A stretch of 64,000 nt of DNA from Hericium rajendrae. Taxonomy: Eukaryota; Basidiomycota; Agaricomycetes; Russulales; Hericiaceae. Positions 10,001 through 21,600 of the stretch are shown here, one piece after another. The position numbers were made by a program, and so were the translations under genes. The DNA lies in assembly GCA_033439255.1 (NCBI GenBank), contig CM065882.1, positions 682,001-746,000 of the forward strand, in the 5' to 3' direction. How positions within the stretch are numbered: the first letter of the stretch is position 1; every line of letters starts with the position of its first letter. Below the pieces are notes generated by a model, which did not search any database, had not been told where the DNA came from, and saw only the letters and a list, made by a program, of their open reading frames with translations.

Positions 10001-12122
10001 TACGAAAGATGCCAAGAGGAAGGCCGGAGGAGCGCTCAGCACTGGCACGCCAGAGACGGAAGGCATCAACAGCCTCGGATTTCTGACGGAGAAGGTACAC
10101 GAAGGACATGGAACTGTAGTCGTCTATGAGTTTGAGAGAGAATGCTTTGCCACCCTGAGTCACCGGCTCCACTGGCCCCATCAAGTCTGCAAAAACCTTT
10201 TCGAGAGAGCGCGTGGCACGAGTGCCTTCACGCAAGCGCGGCATCGGGGTCTTGGCCTGTTTACCGACAATGCAATGTTCACAAGAGGGGGGGCGAACAG
10301 AGAGGTCAATAGGCATACCTTGGGCGAGACCATGACGAGCCATGTGAATGACCGAGTCCAGGTTGACGTGCCCAAGACGACGGTGCCAGGTGTCGAGAGA
10401 CGGGGCGGCGCGAGCAAGGTGAGCAACATCAGTGATGGGCGTGGTCGAACCGTGCAAGGTGTAGAGAGCACCGCTTTGACGAGAGCCAGAGGCGAGGACT
10501 TTGCAGGCACCAGAGGCCTGGGTAATTGAGCACGATGTAGGACTGTCGAAGGAGACGGCATAGCCCTTGTCACAGAGGCGACTGATGGAGATGAGGCGAA
10601 GAGCAGCGGTCGGGACGTGGAGTACATCGTGCATAACGAGGACGCGACCTTTGCCGAGATGAAGGCGAACGTCGCCAACGCCCGTGGCGTAGATGCGCGA
10701 GCCGTTAATACCACGAATAGCACGCGGCGCGATAGCCGAAAACGTCATGAAATCATCGCGGTCGGGCGTGAGGTGACACGTGGAGCCACTGTCCAGATGG
10801 TAGACCGTGGGCAGGTCGGCGGCCGGGGTAGTAGCAGCCGCGGTGTCCCAGTCAACAGAGCAGGCCTCGCCAGGGGAGTCAGCCGGGTCGGCGAGGGCGG
10901 CACAGGAAAAGTAGCCAGGCTTGTCAGGGTCCTCAAGGGCAGCGAGGGTGGCAGCGCAGGTCTCCAGAACAGTGGGGGTGGAGACAGCCGCATTAGCCTG
11001 CGCTGGAGTGGAGGCTCCAGAGCTGGCGCCGGTGGAACCGGGGGTGCGCGCCCCCTTACGATCGCGCTCCTTGAGTTGTTGCCATTCAGGCTTGCCGAAC
11101 TTCTGCCAACACTTCTCAGAGGAGTGGTTGGTCTTGCTGCAGTGCTTGCAGGGCATGCGAGGGTGACCATTGGACCCGGCGGAGGTAGTGGCAGCGGCTG
11201 CAGTCTCAGATGCAGAGTGGCCCAGAGAGCTCGAGCGACTGGCAATGCGTGCTTGTTCGCGAGCTTGAAGATCATAGCTATCAAGGCGATGGGTGATCGT
11301 GAAGGCATCGAGAGTTCCATTAGACTGGAAGTTGGACTGCTTCTCTACGTGATGAGCAGCCAGAGCTTGCAAGACGAGGATGGCGTAGAGGTCGTCGGCG
11401 GTAGGAGTGCCGACGGCATAGATACGATCAACATCAGCGTGGATCTCGGCCATGATAGGACCAAACATGCAGTTGGGTGGGAATTCGTGAGAGAAAGCGC
11501 GACGAAGATAATTGACCTGGGCGACGATGCCGGCGTTGAGATAAAGGCGCCGTATCCCGTCCCAGAGTTCCTGACTGGATGCGTAGCCACGGCAGTGTTG
11601 CTCGATGCGCGCACGCTCGGTAACGCTGATCCGAGATAGCATAAGTCGGGTAACGAGTTGGTCATGTTGTACCCAGATGTAAATGAGCTTGATTGCAGTA
11701 GCATCGGTGCCGGTGGGCCTGGGGGCCGTGCCGGTGATGTACTGGCAGCAGTAGGCAATGGTCAAGGCGTCGACACAATGCGTCGCCCAGACATGATAAT
11801 TGGTGTCCGTAAGCTCGTCGAAAGGACGGAAGTTCCGACCAACTGTCATGAGTTGGCTGCGGAGCGCATTGTCCTCATCGGGGGTGAGGTTGGAGACGGT
11901 AAGGAGACCGCGAGACGCAAACAGAGGGTCAGGCGGCAGGGGGGATGCACGCGCCATGAGCGTGTACTGCGAAGGGGCAGGCAGCGCCATGGAAGAGCTG
12001 TTGACCGATAGTTCACACGTACTGGGCGTGGTGGGAAGAGGTTTTTGGGTATTGACCAAACCGCCGCCGCCGGAAGTCAGAGTGCCGTTAGGCGAAGTGC
12101 TTCGGGACTGCGATGGTGACAT
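7023..12122 (-). CDS. Copia gag-pol polyprotein
   Basis: A single 1699-residue open frame. From the amino end: a UBN2/gag-like domain (about 95-300), a zinc knuckle CKHCSKTNHSSEKC, protease with HLDSGSTCHLT, a GAG-pre-integrase HHCC finger (WHRRLGHVN ... CEHC), an integrase core with D (FADLMGP), D (FRTDNGGEF) and E (RVERLHRTL), a low-complexity serine/proline linker with short repeats, a reverse transcriptase with IHVDDM, and RNase H (GFTDASFGG, STCESEYAAA, KYFDLDHHF). Integrase before reverse transcriptase places it in Ty1/Copia. It looks whole. Regions of strong plus-strand frames here are antisense shadows. Confidence 0.93.
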   Translation of the reverse strand: MSPSQSRSTSPNGTLTSGGGGLVNTQKPLPTTPSTCELSVNSSSMALPAPSQYTLMARASPLPPDPLFASRGLLTVSNLTPDEDNALRSQLMTVGRNFRPFDELTDTNYHVWATHCVDALTIAYCCQYITGTAPRPTGTDATAIKLIYIWVQHDQLVTRLMLSRISVTERARIEQHCRGYASSQELWDGIRRLYLNAGIVAQVNYLRRAFSHEFPPNCMFGPIMAEIHADVDRIYAVGTPTADDLYAILVLQALAAHHVEKQSNFQSNGTLDAFTITHRLDSYDLQAREQARIASRSSSLGHSASETAAAATTSAGSNGHPRMPCKHCSKTNHSSEKCWQKFGKPEWQQLKERDRKGARTPGSTGASSGASTPAQANAAVSTPTVLETCAATLAALEDPDKPGYFSCAALADPADSPGEACSVDWDTAAATTPAADLPTVYHLDSGSTCHLTPDRDDFMTFSAIAPRAIRGINGSRIYATGVGDVRLHLGKGRVLVMHDVLHVPTAALRLISISRLCDKGYAVSFDSPTSCSITQASGACKVLASGSRQSGALYTLHGSTTPITDVAHLARAAPSLDTWHRRLGHVNLDSVIHMARHGLAQGMPIDLSVRPPSCEHCIVGKQAKTPMPRLREGTRATRSLEKVFADLMGPVEPVTQGGKAFSLKLIDDYSSMSFVYLLRQKSEAVDAFRLWRASAERSSGLPLGIFRTDNGGEFTASEFEAYLAAEGIAHQTSAPYSSAHMGRVERLHRTLMGRAHAMRSSASLPESLWGEALLTACYLHNRTPTRTLHNLTPFEAWYGIKPDLSSLREFGCRAFVLVQNKHNPKAFDRSIECVLVGYSPSSKAYRCYHHASRRLIISRNVFFLESQDNVPQSLYPGRVLPALSESPPSSSSSSISIPAVPVADDDLISIPIPPPLSSSKTIPFDSDSPSKTVPLLSPSSSFSSSKTVPFISTSSSSKTVPFISTSSSSKTVPFISPPSSLSRPSTPQIPIPQPSIPQAPIPQASTHSRLQVPIPQISIPPDLAPQVSIPQASLPSALVPPPRRSSRSRIPTPKHALLSGQAVPVTRVARATAESRDAALRLLATRHPPPLPVDPPAPAANPDPDFEVIMATMDASADEPRTWADAQSSPFADEWRKAYLDELASLRQHKVWELVPRSLIPSGRRPVKCRPVFKIKRDAEGNAVRFKAHLVAKGFTQVPGIDYHETYSPVARLESQRLALHLGTTHDWEMEQLDVKTAFLHGVLEEEVYMEQPPGFAEPGFEDYVCRLLKGLYGLKQGGRAWNQLLDSVMRELGYNRLECEWCIYYRANAAGRSIIVIHVDDMNVAADSKEEMAQVKAELRSHFDIVELGAVNWLVGLAVSRDCTARTVTISQMALIDSIITQFGLDDAHPVSTPLDPNVRLAHADCPTDDASRAEMATVPYRELIGSLMYLSIGTRPDIAHAVQHLSQFNANPGRAHWLGAKHVACYLKGTRTLGLVLGGSQPVSLSGFTDASFGGQAGPPGARRSISGYVFTLGSGAITWSSKRQPVTALSTCESEYAAAAHAAREALWLRNVLTLLEFAPSGPTPIAGDNQSALRLTREQSSHCRSKYFDLDHHFLRDRVALEQISYHYVPTHENIADIFTKSLSRGPHVKFRAALGLAPVPADAPFSAPCNGIAHSPPPCPSRFTSPQPHQVHPPRRCSPHRTSAPTGSGPTGSD
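9190..9380 (+). repeat. 36 bp tandem repeats in the Copia linker
   Basis: About three near-identical 36 bp units (GAAATAAAAGGGACGGTC..., plus strand) are followed by diverged units. On the coding strand they encode repeated SSSSKTVPFIS-like peptides between integrase and reverse transcriptase. A second set of short repeats at about 9040-9180 encodes PQISIPQ-like peptides. Confidence 0.7.
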
Positions 12123-12192
12123 ATCGTGTGATTGCCTAGGAATAAACTTGCTGGGAGCGTCGATGAATGCTGAGGTTCAGTTCGGGCTCCCA

Positions 12193-12204
12193 GGGCCCAT
12201 AACC
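12193..12204 (-). other. Copia primer-binding site, initiator-tRNA-Met half-molecule type
   Basis: Directly after the LTR, the minus strand reads GGTTATGGGCCC, the exact complement of GGGCCCATAACC in the anticodon stem-loop of eukaryotic initiator tRNA-Met. Copia-type elements are known to prime from an internal initiator-tRNA fragment rather than from the tRNA 3' end, so both position and sequence agree. Confidence 0.75.
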
Positions 12205-12556
12205 TGTTAGAATCTAGACAACCCGATTAGACTCAGTCGTAGAGAAGGATAAGAACGACTTTATTATGTACCTAGACAACCCGATTAGACTATCGAGAAG
12301 AGTACATAAGTTTCTAGCATAGCGGGAAAGAAATAAGAAAAGCTCACCTCAGTCGTAGAGAAGGATAAGAACGACTGAGGGAGGGGAATCCGAACGGAAA
12401 GTATATAAGAGAAAGAGGCTGGCGGGCAGACATGAACATGACATCATAAGCAGGCAGAGTCCGTCTGAGAAAGGCGAGAGCATAACCGAATCGAGAGAAG
12501 GAGAGACAGTTCGCGTCGTCCGGCGGACAACGCATTTCCATGTGATACTTCCAACA
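12205..12556 (-). repeat. 5' LTR of the Copia element
   Basis: Read on the minus strand it starts TGTTGGAAGTATCACATGG at 12556 and ends TCTAACA at 12205, about 352 bp, with matching TGTT...AACA-type ends. It contains internal direct repeats: a 20 bp block (CTAGACAACCCGATTAGACT on the plus strand) at about 12213 and 12271, and a 27 bp block starting CAGTCGTAGAGAAGG at about 12234 and 12351. The second block can also fold, because CTCAGTCGT pairs with ACGACTGAG. A TATA-like stretch (TATATAAG, plus strand about 12400) lies inside. Confidence 0.7.
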
Positions 12557-13150
12557 ACTAAGGCCATTCCCTTTTTTCGGAGTCTTTAATTGAAAGGTGT
12601 GGATATCGAATTAGCCAAATGGTGGAATGCTGATGTCTAGGGCGGCGTGTTGTCCATAGTATATGCGTCTCCGACCGTTGTTGTACGGCGACTGTCTATT
12701 CCAGCGGAGTGTCGCCGACCTACCGCGAAGTTATTTGTTCAGCCAAATTTCCTCTCGAGCTTATCGTCCTTGCGCTCTCATATTTTGCAGGTACACAACT
12801 GTCTGAAGAAACTTACGCATCCGATTCTGTATCTGTATCGTTGTGTGCTTCGCAATTACTGTTTCGCCGGGGCTTTTGTTAGTCTACCGTGAGGAAGTCG
12901 GCCCTCGTCCTCAACGATATTATTTGTTGTATTATAGAATCTTGCTTGAAAGATCTAGTCACAATACTTCGTGCGAGTGCTTGACTGTTTTCATGCTACG
13001 TTGTAGACTTTTCGGGATCTTGACATTACGCGAAAACAAAACTGAAATGAAATTTGGATTCGAGTCACGTTCTACTCAACTCTCTGCAGCTTCTTCGACC
13101 GGCGTTCTCGCTACTCCTCCTCCTCCCACTCTTTTCACTCTCCATCGACG
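12557..13150. promoter_or_regulatory. Upstream region of the carbamoyl-phosphate synthase gene
   Basis: This 594 bp stretch lies between the Copia LTR and the start codon at 13151. No coding frame is convincing. It should contain the promoter and 5' leader of the downstream gene. Pyrimidine-rich sequence (about 13075-13145) just before the ATG is typical of fungal transcription start regions. The transposon end lies less than 600 bp upstream, so regulation could be affected, but nothing in the sequence proves it. Confidence 0.4.
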
Positions 13151-16100
13151 ATGGGACTGTTCGGTCCCATCCGATGTTCTGTGTCCCGGGGTTCTGCCAG
13201 GGCACTTGCTCGACCGACGCCAAGTGCAGTCCGCGCATTCCACGTCAGCGCTCAGCGCAAGTTCATCTGCCCGACCGCCCCTGTACGCGCCGTCGCGACA
13301 CCATCCGTCGGCAATTTTGGTCCCCAGGATGGCGAACGCGTCCTCAATTCCCCCTCTGAAGTCGCGCGTCGTCTTTCGGCCAAGGTGTTGCCGAAACTGC
13401 CGCGCGCGGATGTGCGCAAGGTCGTCATGGTCGGCTCTGGCGGGCTGTCCATCGGCCAGGCAGGTGAATTCGACTACTCCGGCTCGCAGGCCATGAAGGC
13501 CCTCCGCGAGGAGGGCATCGACGCCGTGTTGATCAACCCGAACATCGCGACGTGGCAGACGAGTCACCAACTTGCGTCCGAGGTGTACTTCCTCCCTATC
13601 TCCGTCGACTATGTCGCCTACGTGCTCGAGAAGGAGCGCCCGGACGGAATTCTGTTGACGTTTGGTGGACAGAGCGCGTTAAACGTTGGTATTGAGCTCG
13701 ATCGCATGGGTGTCCTGGACCGTCTTGGTGTGAAGGTATTGGGCACGCCCATCAGGACTTTGGAGGTTTCGGAGGACAGAGATCTTTTCGTCCAGGCTCT
13801 GAATGGTGAGCCCATCTTAAGCAGCGCATGATTCGCCGCTGACATGTTTCTCGCAGAAATCGACATCCCGGCTGCACGGTCTACGGCCGTGTCCTCTGTC
13901 CCTGCGGCCCTCGCAGCGGCAGAGGAAATTGGTTACCCGGTCATTATGCGTTCTGCTTTCACTCTCGGCGGTCTTGGCTCAGGCTTTGCGAACAACTCGG
14001 ACGAACTGCGTGATCTCGCTGCTCGGGGTCTCAGCTTATCCCCTCAAGTTCTCGTCGAACGGAGCATGAAAGGCTGGAAGGAAGTCGAATACGAGGTCGT
14101 CCGTGACGGTGCCGATGTAAGTCCACTGCGACACTGATACCGAGGTCTCCTGTGAGTTCTTATCGAGTCACACTCCAGAACACGATCATCTGCTGCAACA
14201 TGGAAAACTTCGATCCCCTTGGCACGCACACCGGAGACTCCATCGTCGTTGCGCCGTCTCAAACGCTGACGGATGACGAGTACCACATGTTACGCAGCGC
14301 CGCACTCAAAGTATGATTCCTCACTCTTTATGTCCGAATAAATTCTGACTTTCTGCTCGCAGGTCATCCGCCATCTTGGTGTCGTCGGTGAGTGTAACAT
14401 CCAGTATGCGCTGCACCCGAAAAGCCGAGAATATTGTGTCATTGAGGTCAATGCTCGGTGTGTACATGATCTTTTTTCGTAGCGTTCCTTTATTTAAGCC
14501 CTACGCAGCCTAAGTCGTTCCAGCGCCTTGGCCTCTAAAGCAACCGGATACCCGCTCGCTTATACTGCCGCGAAACTTGCTCTTGGGTATACCTTGCCCG
14601 AACTGCCCAACGCCGTCACGAAGACGACCACCGCCTGCTTTGAGCCCTCGCTCGATTACATCGTCACCAAGATTCCTAAATGGGACCTCGCCAAGTTCTC
14701 CGCGCAGGTCAACCGCGAGGTTGGGTCGTCGATGAAGTCCGTTGGTGAGGTCATGGCTATCGGACGCACGTTCGAGGAGAGCTTGATGAAGGCCATCCGC
14801 ATGGTCGATCCGAGCTGGGTTGGCTTCGAGGTCGTCGGGAAGCGCATGGGCAAAGAAGAGCTCGAGGATGCCCTGCGCAAGCCGACGGACATGCGGATCT
14901 TCGCCATCGCGCAGGCTATGTACACCGAGGGCTGGTCCGTCGACCGCATCCACGAGCTGACGAAGATCGACAGGGTGAACTTCTGCGCATAACCTCCCCT
15001 GTCTGCAGCGCTGACCCGCGCTCTTCAGTGGTTCTTGTACAAGCTGGAAAACATCGTCGAGACGCATCGCGCTCTGAGCGCCGCGGGCTCGATTGAAGCT
15101 ATTGACGTCGAGCTGATGAAGCGCGCCAAGCGCATGGGCTTCTCCGACGCGCACATCGCGCAGCTCCTTTCCACGCCCACGGATGAGCTCGCCGTGCGCA
15201 CGCACCGCAAGGCTCTCGGCATCACGCCCTTCGTCAAGCGGATCGACACGCTCGCCGCTGAGTTCCCCGCACACACTAACTACCTTTATACGACCTACAA
15301 CGCGTCGGAGCACGACGTCGAGTTCGACGAGCATGGCACGATGGTGCTTGGCAGTGGCGTGTACCGTATCGGCAGCAGCGTCGAATTCGACTGGTGCGCG
15401 GTCACGTGTTCGCGTAGTCTGCGCGACATGGGCGTGAAGACGGTGATGGTGAACTACAACCCTGAGACCGTCTCGACGGACTTCGATGAAGCGGATCGCC
15501 TTTACTTCGAGGAGCTCGGATGGGAACGCGTGATGGATATCTACGAGATGGAGGGCGCTGAGGGCGTTGTCGTCAGTGTCGGCGGTACGAATTCTTCCTG
15601 AAGTTTTGCGGACTTGCTCGCTAATTATGAATGGTGATCAGGTCAGTTGCCCCAGAACATTGCTTTGCGCCTGAAAAAGAGCGGTATTAATGTCCTTGGT
15701 ACGGATCCCGAGAAGATCGACATGGCTGAGGACCGTCACAAGTTCTCGTCCGTTCTCGACAAGATCGGCGTTGACCAGCCCGAGTGGACTGAAGTTACGG
15801 ATGTCGAAGCTGCCAAGGACTTTGCTCGTCGCGTTGGGTGCGTTTTACAATGACCTGGCTGCTTACCATTCCTGACATTCTTCTTCAGATACCCAGTGCT
15901 GATCCGTCCTTCGTACGTGCTATCTGGTGCAGCCATGAACGTCGTTTACGAGGAGTCCACTCTGGAGTACGACCTGTCTGCTGCCGCATCAGTCTCGCCC
16001 CTACATCCCGTTGTTATCACGAAGTTCATCGATGGAGCTCAGGAGATCGACGTCGATGCTGTTGCGTACCAAGGCAAGCTCATCGTACACGCTGTCTCCG

Positions 16101-17157
16101 AACACGTCGAGAACGCCGGTGTTCATTCTGGTGATGCCACACTCGTCCTGCCGCCTTTTTCATTGGACCAGGGCGACATGGCTCGTCTGAAGGAGATCGC
16201 GCAGAAGGTCGCCGCTGGCTTCGACATCTCTGGCCCGTACAACATGCAGATCATCCGCAAGCCCGCGGTTGGCAACTCGCCTGCAGAGCTTAAGGTCATC
16301 GAGTGCAACCTGCGCGCGTCCCGATCGTTCCCATTCGTGTCGAAGGTCCTCGGCCATAACTTCATCCAGACGGCGACTGCTGCTATTGCTGGACGGAATG
16401 TCCCGGAGCCTATCGACGTCATGGCGCAAGTGCGGGATTACACGTCGATCAAGGTTGCGCAGTTTTCCTGGACGCGTTTGGGCGGTGCGGATCCTTTCTT
16501 GGGCGTTGGTATGTATCTCCTATATGTGATTCTTTAATACATCGCTGACATTGTCGATAGAAATGGCTAGCACGGGCGAGGTCGCGAGCTTCGGCAAGGA
16601 CGTCCACGAGGCGTATTGGGCGTCCCTGCTCAGTACGACCGGCTTCAAGATTCCCGGCGAGAAGTCCGGCGTGCTCATCGGTGGCGACATCACGAAGCCC
16701 GAGATGAAAACGATCGCGCGCACCCTGACCGATCTTGGTTTCAAATTATACTGCTCATCACCTGTGGTGGAGGAGTTCTTGAACGACATTCCTTACGTCC
16801 ACGCGAAGCGCATCATGTTCCCGACCAAGGACAAGCGCAAGCTCCGTATGGTGTTCGATGAATATGACATTCAGTGCGTGATCAACCTCGCGCGGGGACG
16901 CGCGACGGATGTGACGGATGAGGATTACGTCGCACGGCGGTGAGTATTTCGAACAGCAAGTGTGAGACAGGAGCTGATTGTCGTACAGAAACGCCGTCGA
17001 CTTTGGGTTGCCGCTGCTCAACAATGCACGCACGGCGTTGCTCTTTGTGGAGAGCCTGGCGAAGAAGATACCACAAGGTGGCTTGCGGAAGTACACTGAG
17101 GGCCGGATACCCTCCGAGGTCAAGTCCTGGCGCGAGTTCGTGGGACACCGCGCATAA
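13151..17157 (+). CDS. CPA2: Carbamoyl-phosphate synthase, arginine-specific, large subunit (mitochondrial)
   Basis: Ten exons: 13151-13805, 13857-14116, 14179-14310, 14363-14457, 14509-14974, 15029-15584, 15642-15837, 15889-16508, 16561-16939, 16989-17157; all introns are GT-AG and 49-62 nt. The 1175-residue product makes carbamoyl phosphate from ammonia (delivered by the small subunit), bicarbonate and two ATP for arginine synthesis. Visible parts: an Arg/Ser/Ala-rich amino end with RAFHVS, like a mitochondrial targeting sequence; first ATP-grasp half ([32 protein letters not shown]); second half ([45 protein letters not shown]); and a C-terminal MGS-like regulatory domain ([15 protein letters not shown]). 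No glutaminase or aspartate transcarbamylase part is present, separating it from the pyrimidine enzyme. The small subunit gene is not in the window. The start was chosen because it opens the targeting peptide. Confidence 0.95.
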
Positions 17158-18691
17158 TAGACGTTTGCAACAAGACAGAAGTAACTGACATAGCACGTCG
17201 AGAGACGACATGCGAAAAGGAGCGCCCTCAGCGGGGACTTCGATGCTCCGTATTGTATAGAATTTAATAATGGTCTTGATTCGGTGTGCTTTTGCCCTCC
17301 TATCTAGCCAACATAAGCGATTACAGTATGGCAACAGGCTGGCCAGAGCATGGGGGCATGCATATTTGCGCCCAGCTAACGATATCAGGCCTACGGGAAT
17401 CTATTTTATCACTGGTCCTAGCTTCCATGGAATGCGGAAACCGCTGCAGTCACTTTGACACTTTCGAGCGGCGTAGAGTGGGTCTTCAAGAAGCGCTCTT
17501 CTTCAATGTTACTCCACCTGCGAAGCACTGGGAGTTGGGGTGCAACTCAGGTTTGGCAGCAGCGCAACAGAGTTAACCAGCGGCGCTCCCTGTAGCAGCC
17601 ACTACACTCATCTTCGTCATCATGGTATGGACATGATGACATCGGGGCATTGGACGCCAACGGACGGAACCTTCTTTCGTCCACGACAGTCAGCATGGCT
17701 GTCACGATTGAGGAACGTGCGGGGAAATCTACGGGTTTGCTTTACTTTTCTTGTCATCTTGTTGCCGATGCAGCGAGGACCCATTGCTTTGCACTCCGAG
17801 AAGTTTGGCTTTTCTGGCAGCTGACGATCAGGGCCAGTTCAATCAGAACCAATATGCGGATAGCGGGCTCAAGCTGACCCGGTATAAATCCCTTGTTGGA
17901 GTGCTCAGCGCTGACGCCTGACTGAATAACTGGTCGCATATAGTGGCAAGTAACTTATTTGGTACGTCAGACAGTAGCGACATTTAGTTGTCGGAATCAT
18001 GGAGTTTTAGGTCGACTGATACATTTCTCAAGATCTACCCGTGAAGGGGTAACGTTCACCAACAGCATCAAACGGGTCCAACTCACAAGGGGACCAGTAA
18101 ATCAACTCAGCGAAAGCTGTCTGTAATTCAACCCACAAACGAATGTTTTCTGCTTTGACTCCGGTTGCTGGCACCTTCAGGTCATTCAATTCCGATTGTA
18201 AGTTCATTATAATGCTTTCGGTTGAATCCAATTTGTTACGTCGCTCTCGCAGAGGTCTCGACCAGCTATTTTCAGCTTATGCATTGTGTTAGGAGGCGTC
18301 ATTACGGCAAACAGATCGGAAATTCCATTTTATCGTCTACGCGCAGGACGAGGGAGTAGACTATGGACATATTCGGTATGCAATGCATATACTCCAGTTA
18401 TCCACGTTTGTGCAAGTATACTCACGTTCTGGCGGCAAATCCCAAAAGATTCAGTGGTCATGCTGAGGTCTCAATAGAGCCCACATGTCAGCTTCGTACT
18501 TCTTTTGCGACAGCTTCGTCAACTCCATGGGATATCTATGCTCCTCCGTTGAAAGTTAATGCGCTTACGACTAGCAGAACAAAGGCGCTTTGCTCTGTAG
18601 CACGATATAAGACCACCATTCTTCTCGCAGGTTTGTCCCGCCTTCACTGCTTATCTCTTTGACAGGCACAAACCCAGGCAACGCAAGCAGA
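17158..18691. other. Intergenic region, no supported gene
   Basis: About 1.5 kb between CPA2 and the reductase gene. Only short frames occur. A 67-codon minus-strand frame at 18028-18231 has a protein-like composition but no partner exon or recognisable domain. A TATA-like GATATAAG at 18604-18611 lies about 85 bp before the next start codon and may belong to its promoter. Confidence 0.4.
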
Positions 18692-21600
18692 ATGTTCTTA
18701 AACGCCACGCACCCTCTTCCCCCGGTCCCTGCGACACAGGTTCTCGACTCCGCTACGTTTCATGCACCACCTCTGGACGGTACACTGTCGCTTCCGGAGT
18801 TGTACGACTGGCAGTTGGAACACTCGCCTTCGCATCCGCTCTTCACCTATGCAGATATTGACGGTTCTATCAAAGACATCGTATGGAAGGATGCCATGCA
18901 GGCCATTCGACGTTATGCAACGGCTGCTTGCAAGACGCTTGGTTTCGATTCGCCCGAGATCCTGCGATCCGAGCCCGCGAGGCCTATCGTTGCCATCTTG
19001 GCCGCTTCGGGTGGGTTCTCACCTATTCTTAGGGTATTATTGCTCTCATCAATGATAACCTAGACTCCATCACATACTTTACCACAGTGATGGGTCTGGC
19101 ATATGCTGGATTTGTCCCGTTTCCTATCTCTCCAAGGAACTCCCCGGCCGCAGTTGCCCATCTGATCAAAAAGACCGGTGCGACGTACGCGCTCGTTGGG
19201 ATTGAGGATGCACTCCGTGTACTCGCAGACAATGTCATGAAGCTGCTCGAAGCCGAAGCCGATAAGCCACTTCCGAAAGTCTCTCCGGTTCCCCTCTTCG
19301 AGGATCTATATACTACAGACATAGATGGTAGCGATCAGGCCTTGAGAGCCGCGAATGCGGACTGGAAGTCTCCTTTCATCATCCTCCACTCCTCAGGTCA
19401 GATTTTATACAATTCCACCGTATCTACGCTGTCATATCTCACGTCCGAGGTTAGGATCCACCGCGTTCCCGAAGCCGATTTTCTGGACCCACAAGCATGC
19501 TATCGAGATCGCGCGAACTCCATACTATGGTCAGAGCGATCTGACGGGCGCTCGCATTGGTTGTCACTCAATTCCCATGTACCATGGCATGGGATCCTTC
19601 CTGATGGCATGGAGTGTATGTCCTTGGGGGCTTCGCCTAGAGTTCCTCTGATCAAAATTTTTTAGGCTGCAGCTGGAGTTGTCCTCGCCGTCTTCAGACC
19701 ACAGTCACCGGCTCAACAGCCCACGCCTGATATTGTTTTCTCCTCGATCATCGCATCGAAGAGCAACCTAATCTTTACAGTTCCCAGTTTCGTAGAGGTA
19801 TGAACCTACTTGCATGTCGGCCTTTCTTTCTTCTGTATTGACGAGGGTCGCTCAGACGTGGTCGAAAGACGAAGCATACGTCAGCAAGATGGCGGACCTA
19901 ACCGGTGTCGTGAGTGGACAATTTGGCTAATAATGCAACGGCAAGGCTGATCAACTCGATATTGTATGTCATCCGGGTAGATGGCAGGCGGTGGACCTCT
20001 GAGCACGGAAGTCGGGGACTATCTGAGCTCGAAGGGCGTGAATTACATCAACATTTACGGTTGGTCAGTCGATGGCTGATCACTATACGATTGGCCTCCC
20101 TATTGACATACGCGAGGTTTTTAGTACGGAGGTTGGCATGTTTAGCCTTGTCATACCACGTACGTATAATTTTCTTGACGCCCAGCTAATCTGCTGAAAA
20201 AGCGTCATGTAGCTCCGGTTGGGTCGGACTGGCAATATTTCTCTCCTGCGGCCTATCTCAATACTGCCTTCATTCCCAACGGCGATAACAAATACGAGCT
20301 CATCATCAAGGTATTATGAAGCGCATCTCCAAAAGATTGCCATCTAATATATATCTGTATTCTCATTTCTAGCGAGGACTGGCGTGCACACCCTCAGTTC
20401 TCAACACTAGTTTAGACGGCGAGGAGGCCTACGCAACTTCAGACCTTCTCGAACCACACCCTACCAAAGCTGGGCTTTGGCGCGTCTTTGGCCGCACTGA
20501 CGACCAAATTATGCATAGCAATGGAGAGAAAGTATGTCCCGTTTTTGTTTCAAGAGGTATATGTGAATATAACTAATGCGATGATTGAAGACGAATCCCG
20601 GTCCTCTGGGTAAGCGCAGCATATCGTTGACACAGCAGCTTTGACGCTCAGTTTCGTTCATTATCAGAGGAGATCCTTAACCTGGACCCACACGTGAAGA
20701 CGTGCCTCATGTTCGGGCGCGGTCAATTCCAGGCAGGCGTCCTCGTCGAGCCTGAATCCAACCTTCAGATTGATGCGCTAGATCCAAAAAGGCTAGCTGA
20801 ATTCAGGAATCTCCTTTGGTAAGGCTCGCCACTGCTGAGTCTGCATCTTATTCATTCTGCACAGGCCAACGGTAGAAAAGATGAACTCCTATGCACCTCA
20901 ACATTCTCGTATTTTCAAGGAGGCGAGTCGCTCATGAGTGTACTAGTAGTGAGCGCAATGACTGATGATGAGCGATGCAGATGATCTTGGTCGCGAGCAA
21001 GGAGAAGCCCTTCTTGTATACTGCGAAGAACACGCCGAGACGCCAGCGTATTCTGCAGAATTACGAGGAAGAAATCAAACAGCTTTATAAATCGATTGAC
21101 GAGTCTGCCCAGTCAGAAGTCCCGCCTCCCGCCGGCTGGGACAATGCCAGGACCACTCAATTCGTCAGGACAGTTGTGCATAGGGTGCTGGAGAAGGAAA
21201 TATCGGATGATGAGGACTTGTTCCAACATGGATGCGACAGGTATTTTTTTTCCAGCCTCTGTGTTCGATGCACCTCATGCGCTGAGATCGTCTCATTTCT
21301 AGCTTGCAAGCTACCTGGATTCGAAACACGATCATCCGCATATTACGTGAGGCAACTGACGCAGACGCGACCAAAATCCCGAACAGCTTTGTTTACGAGC
21401 ATCCTTATATCTCTAGCCTTGCGTCCTTCCTGTCCTCCTTCGTGCTCGGCAGGAAGGACGTTGCCAAGCAAGGCGATAAAGTTGCAGAGATGCTTGCGAT
21501 GGTCGAGAAGTACACTGGTGACATTCCCCGTCATGTGCCTTCCTTGCCATACCCGTATAGAGACACGGTTCTTCTGACTGGGTCAACCGGGGGTCTTGGG

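Larger units (their letters stand above)
6599..12556 (-). mobile_element. Ty1/Copia LTR retrotransposon, interrupted at its 3' end by the Gypsy element
   Basis: A minus-strand element with a 5' LTR at 12205-12556, a tRNA-iMet-type primer-binding site at 12193-12204 and one very long open frame at 7023-12122 with the order gag, zinc knuckle, protease, integrase, reverse transcriptase, RNase H, which is diagnostic of Ty1/Copia. The 3' LTR is not found between the end of the polyprotein and 6599, where the Gypsy LTR begins. The simplest reading is that the Gypsy element inserted into the 3' non-coding end of this element, pushing the remainder out of the window. The coding part looks whole, so the copy is probably young. 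Confidence 0.88.

Noticed and set aside
10617-11639. A 340-codon plus-strand frame within the Copia polyprotein.
   Set aside because: It is antisense to a clearly coding gag-protease region; GC-rich codons leave the complement open.
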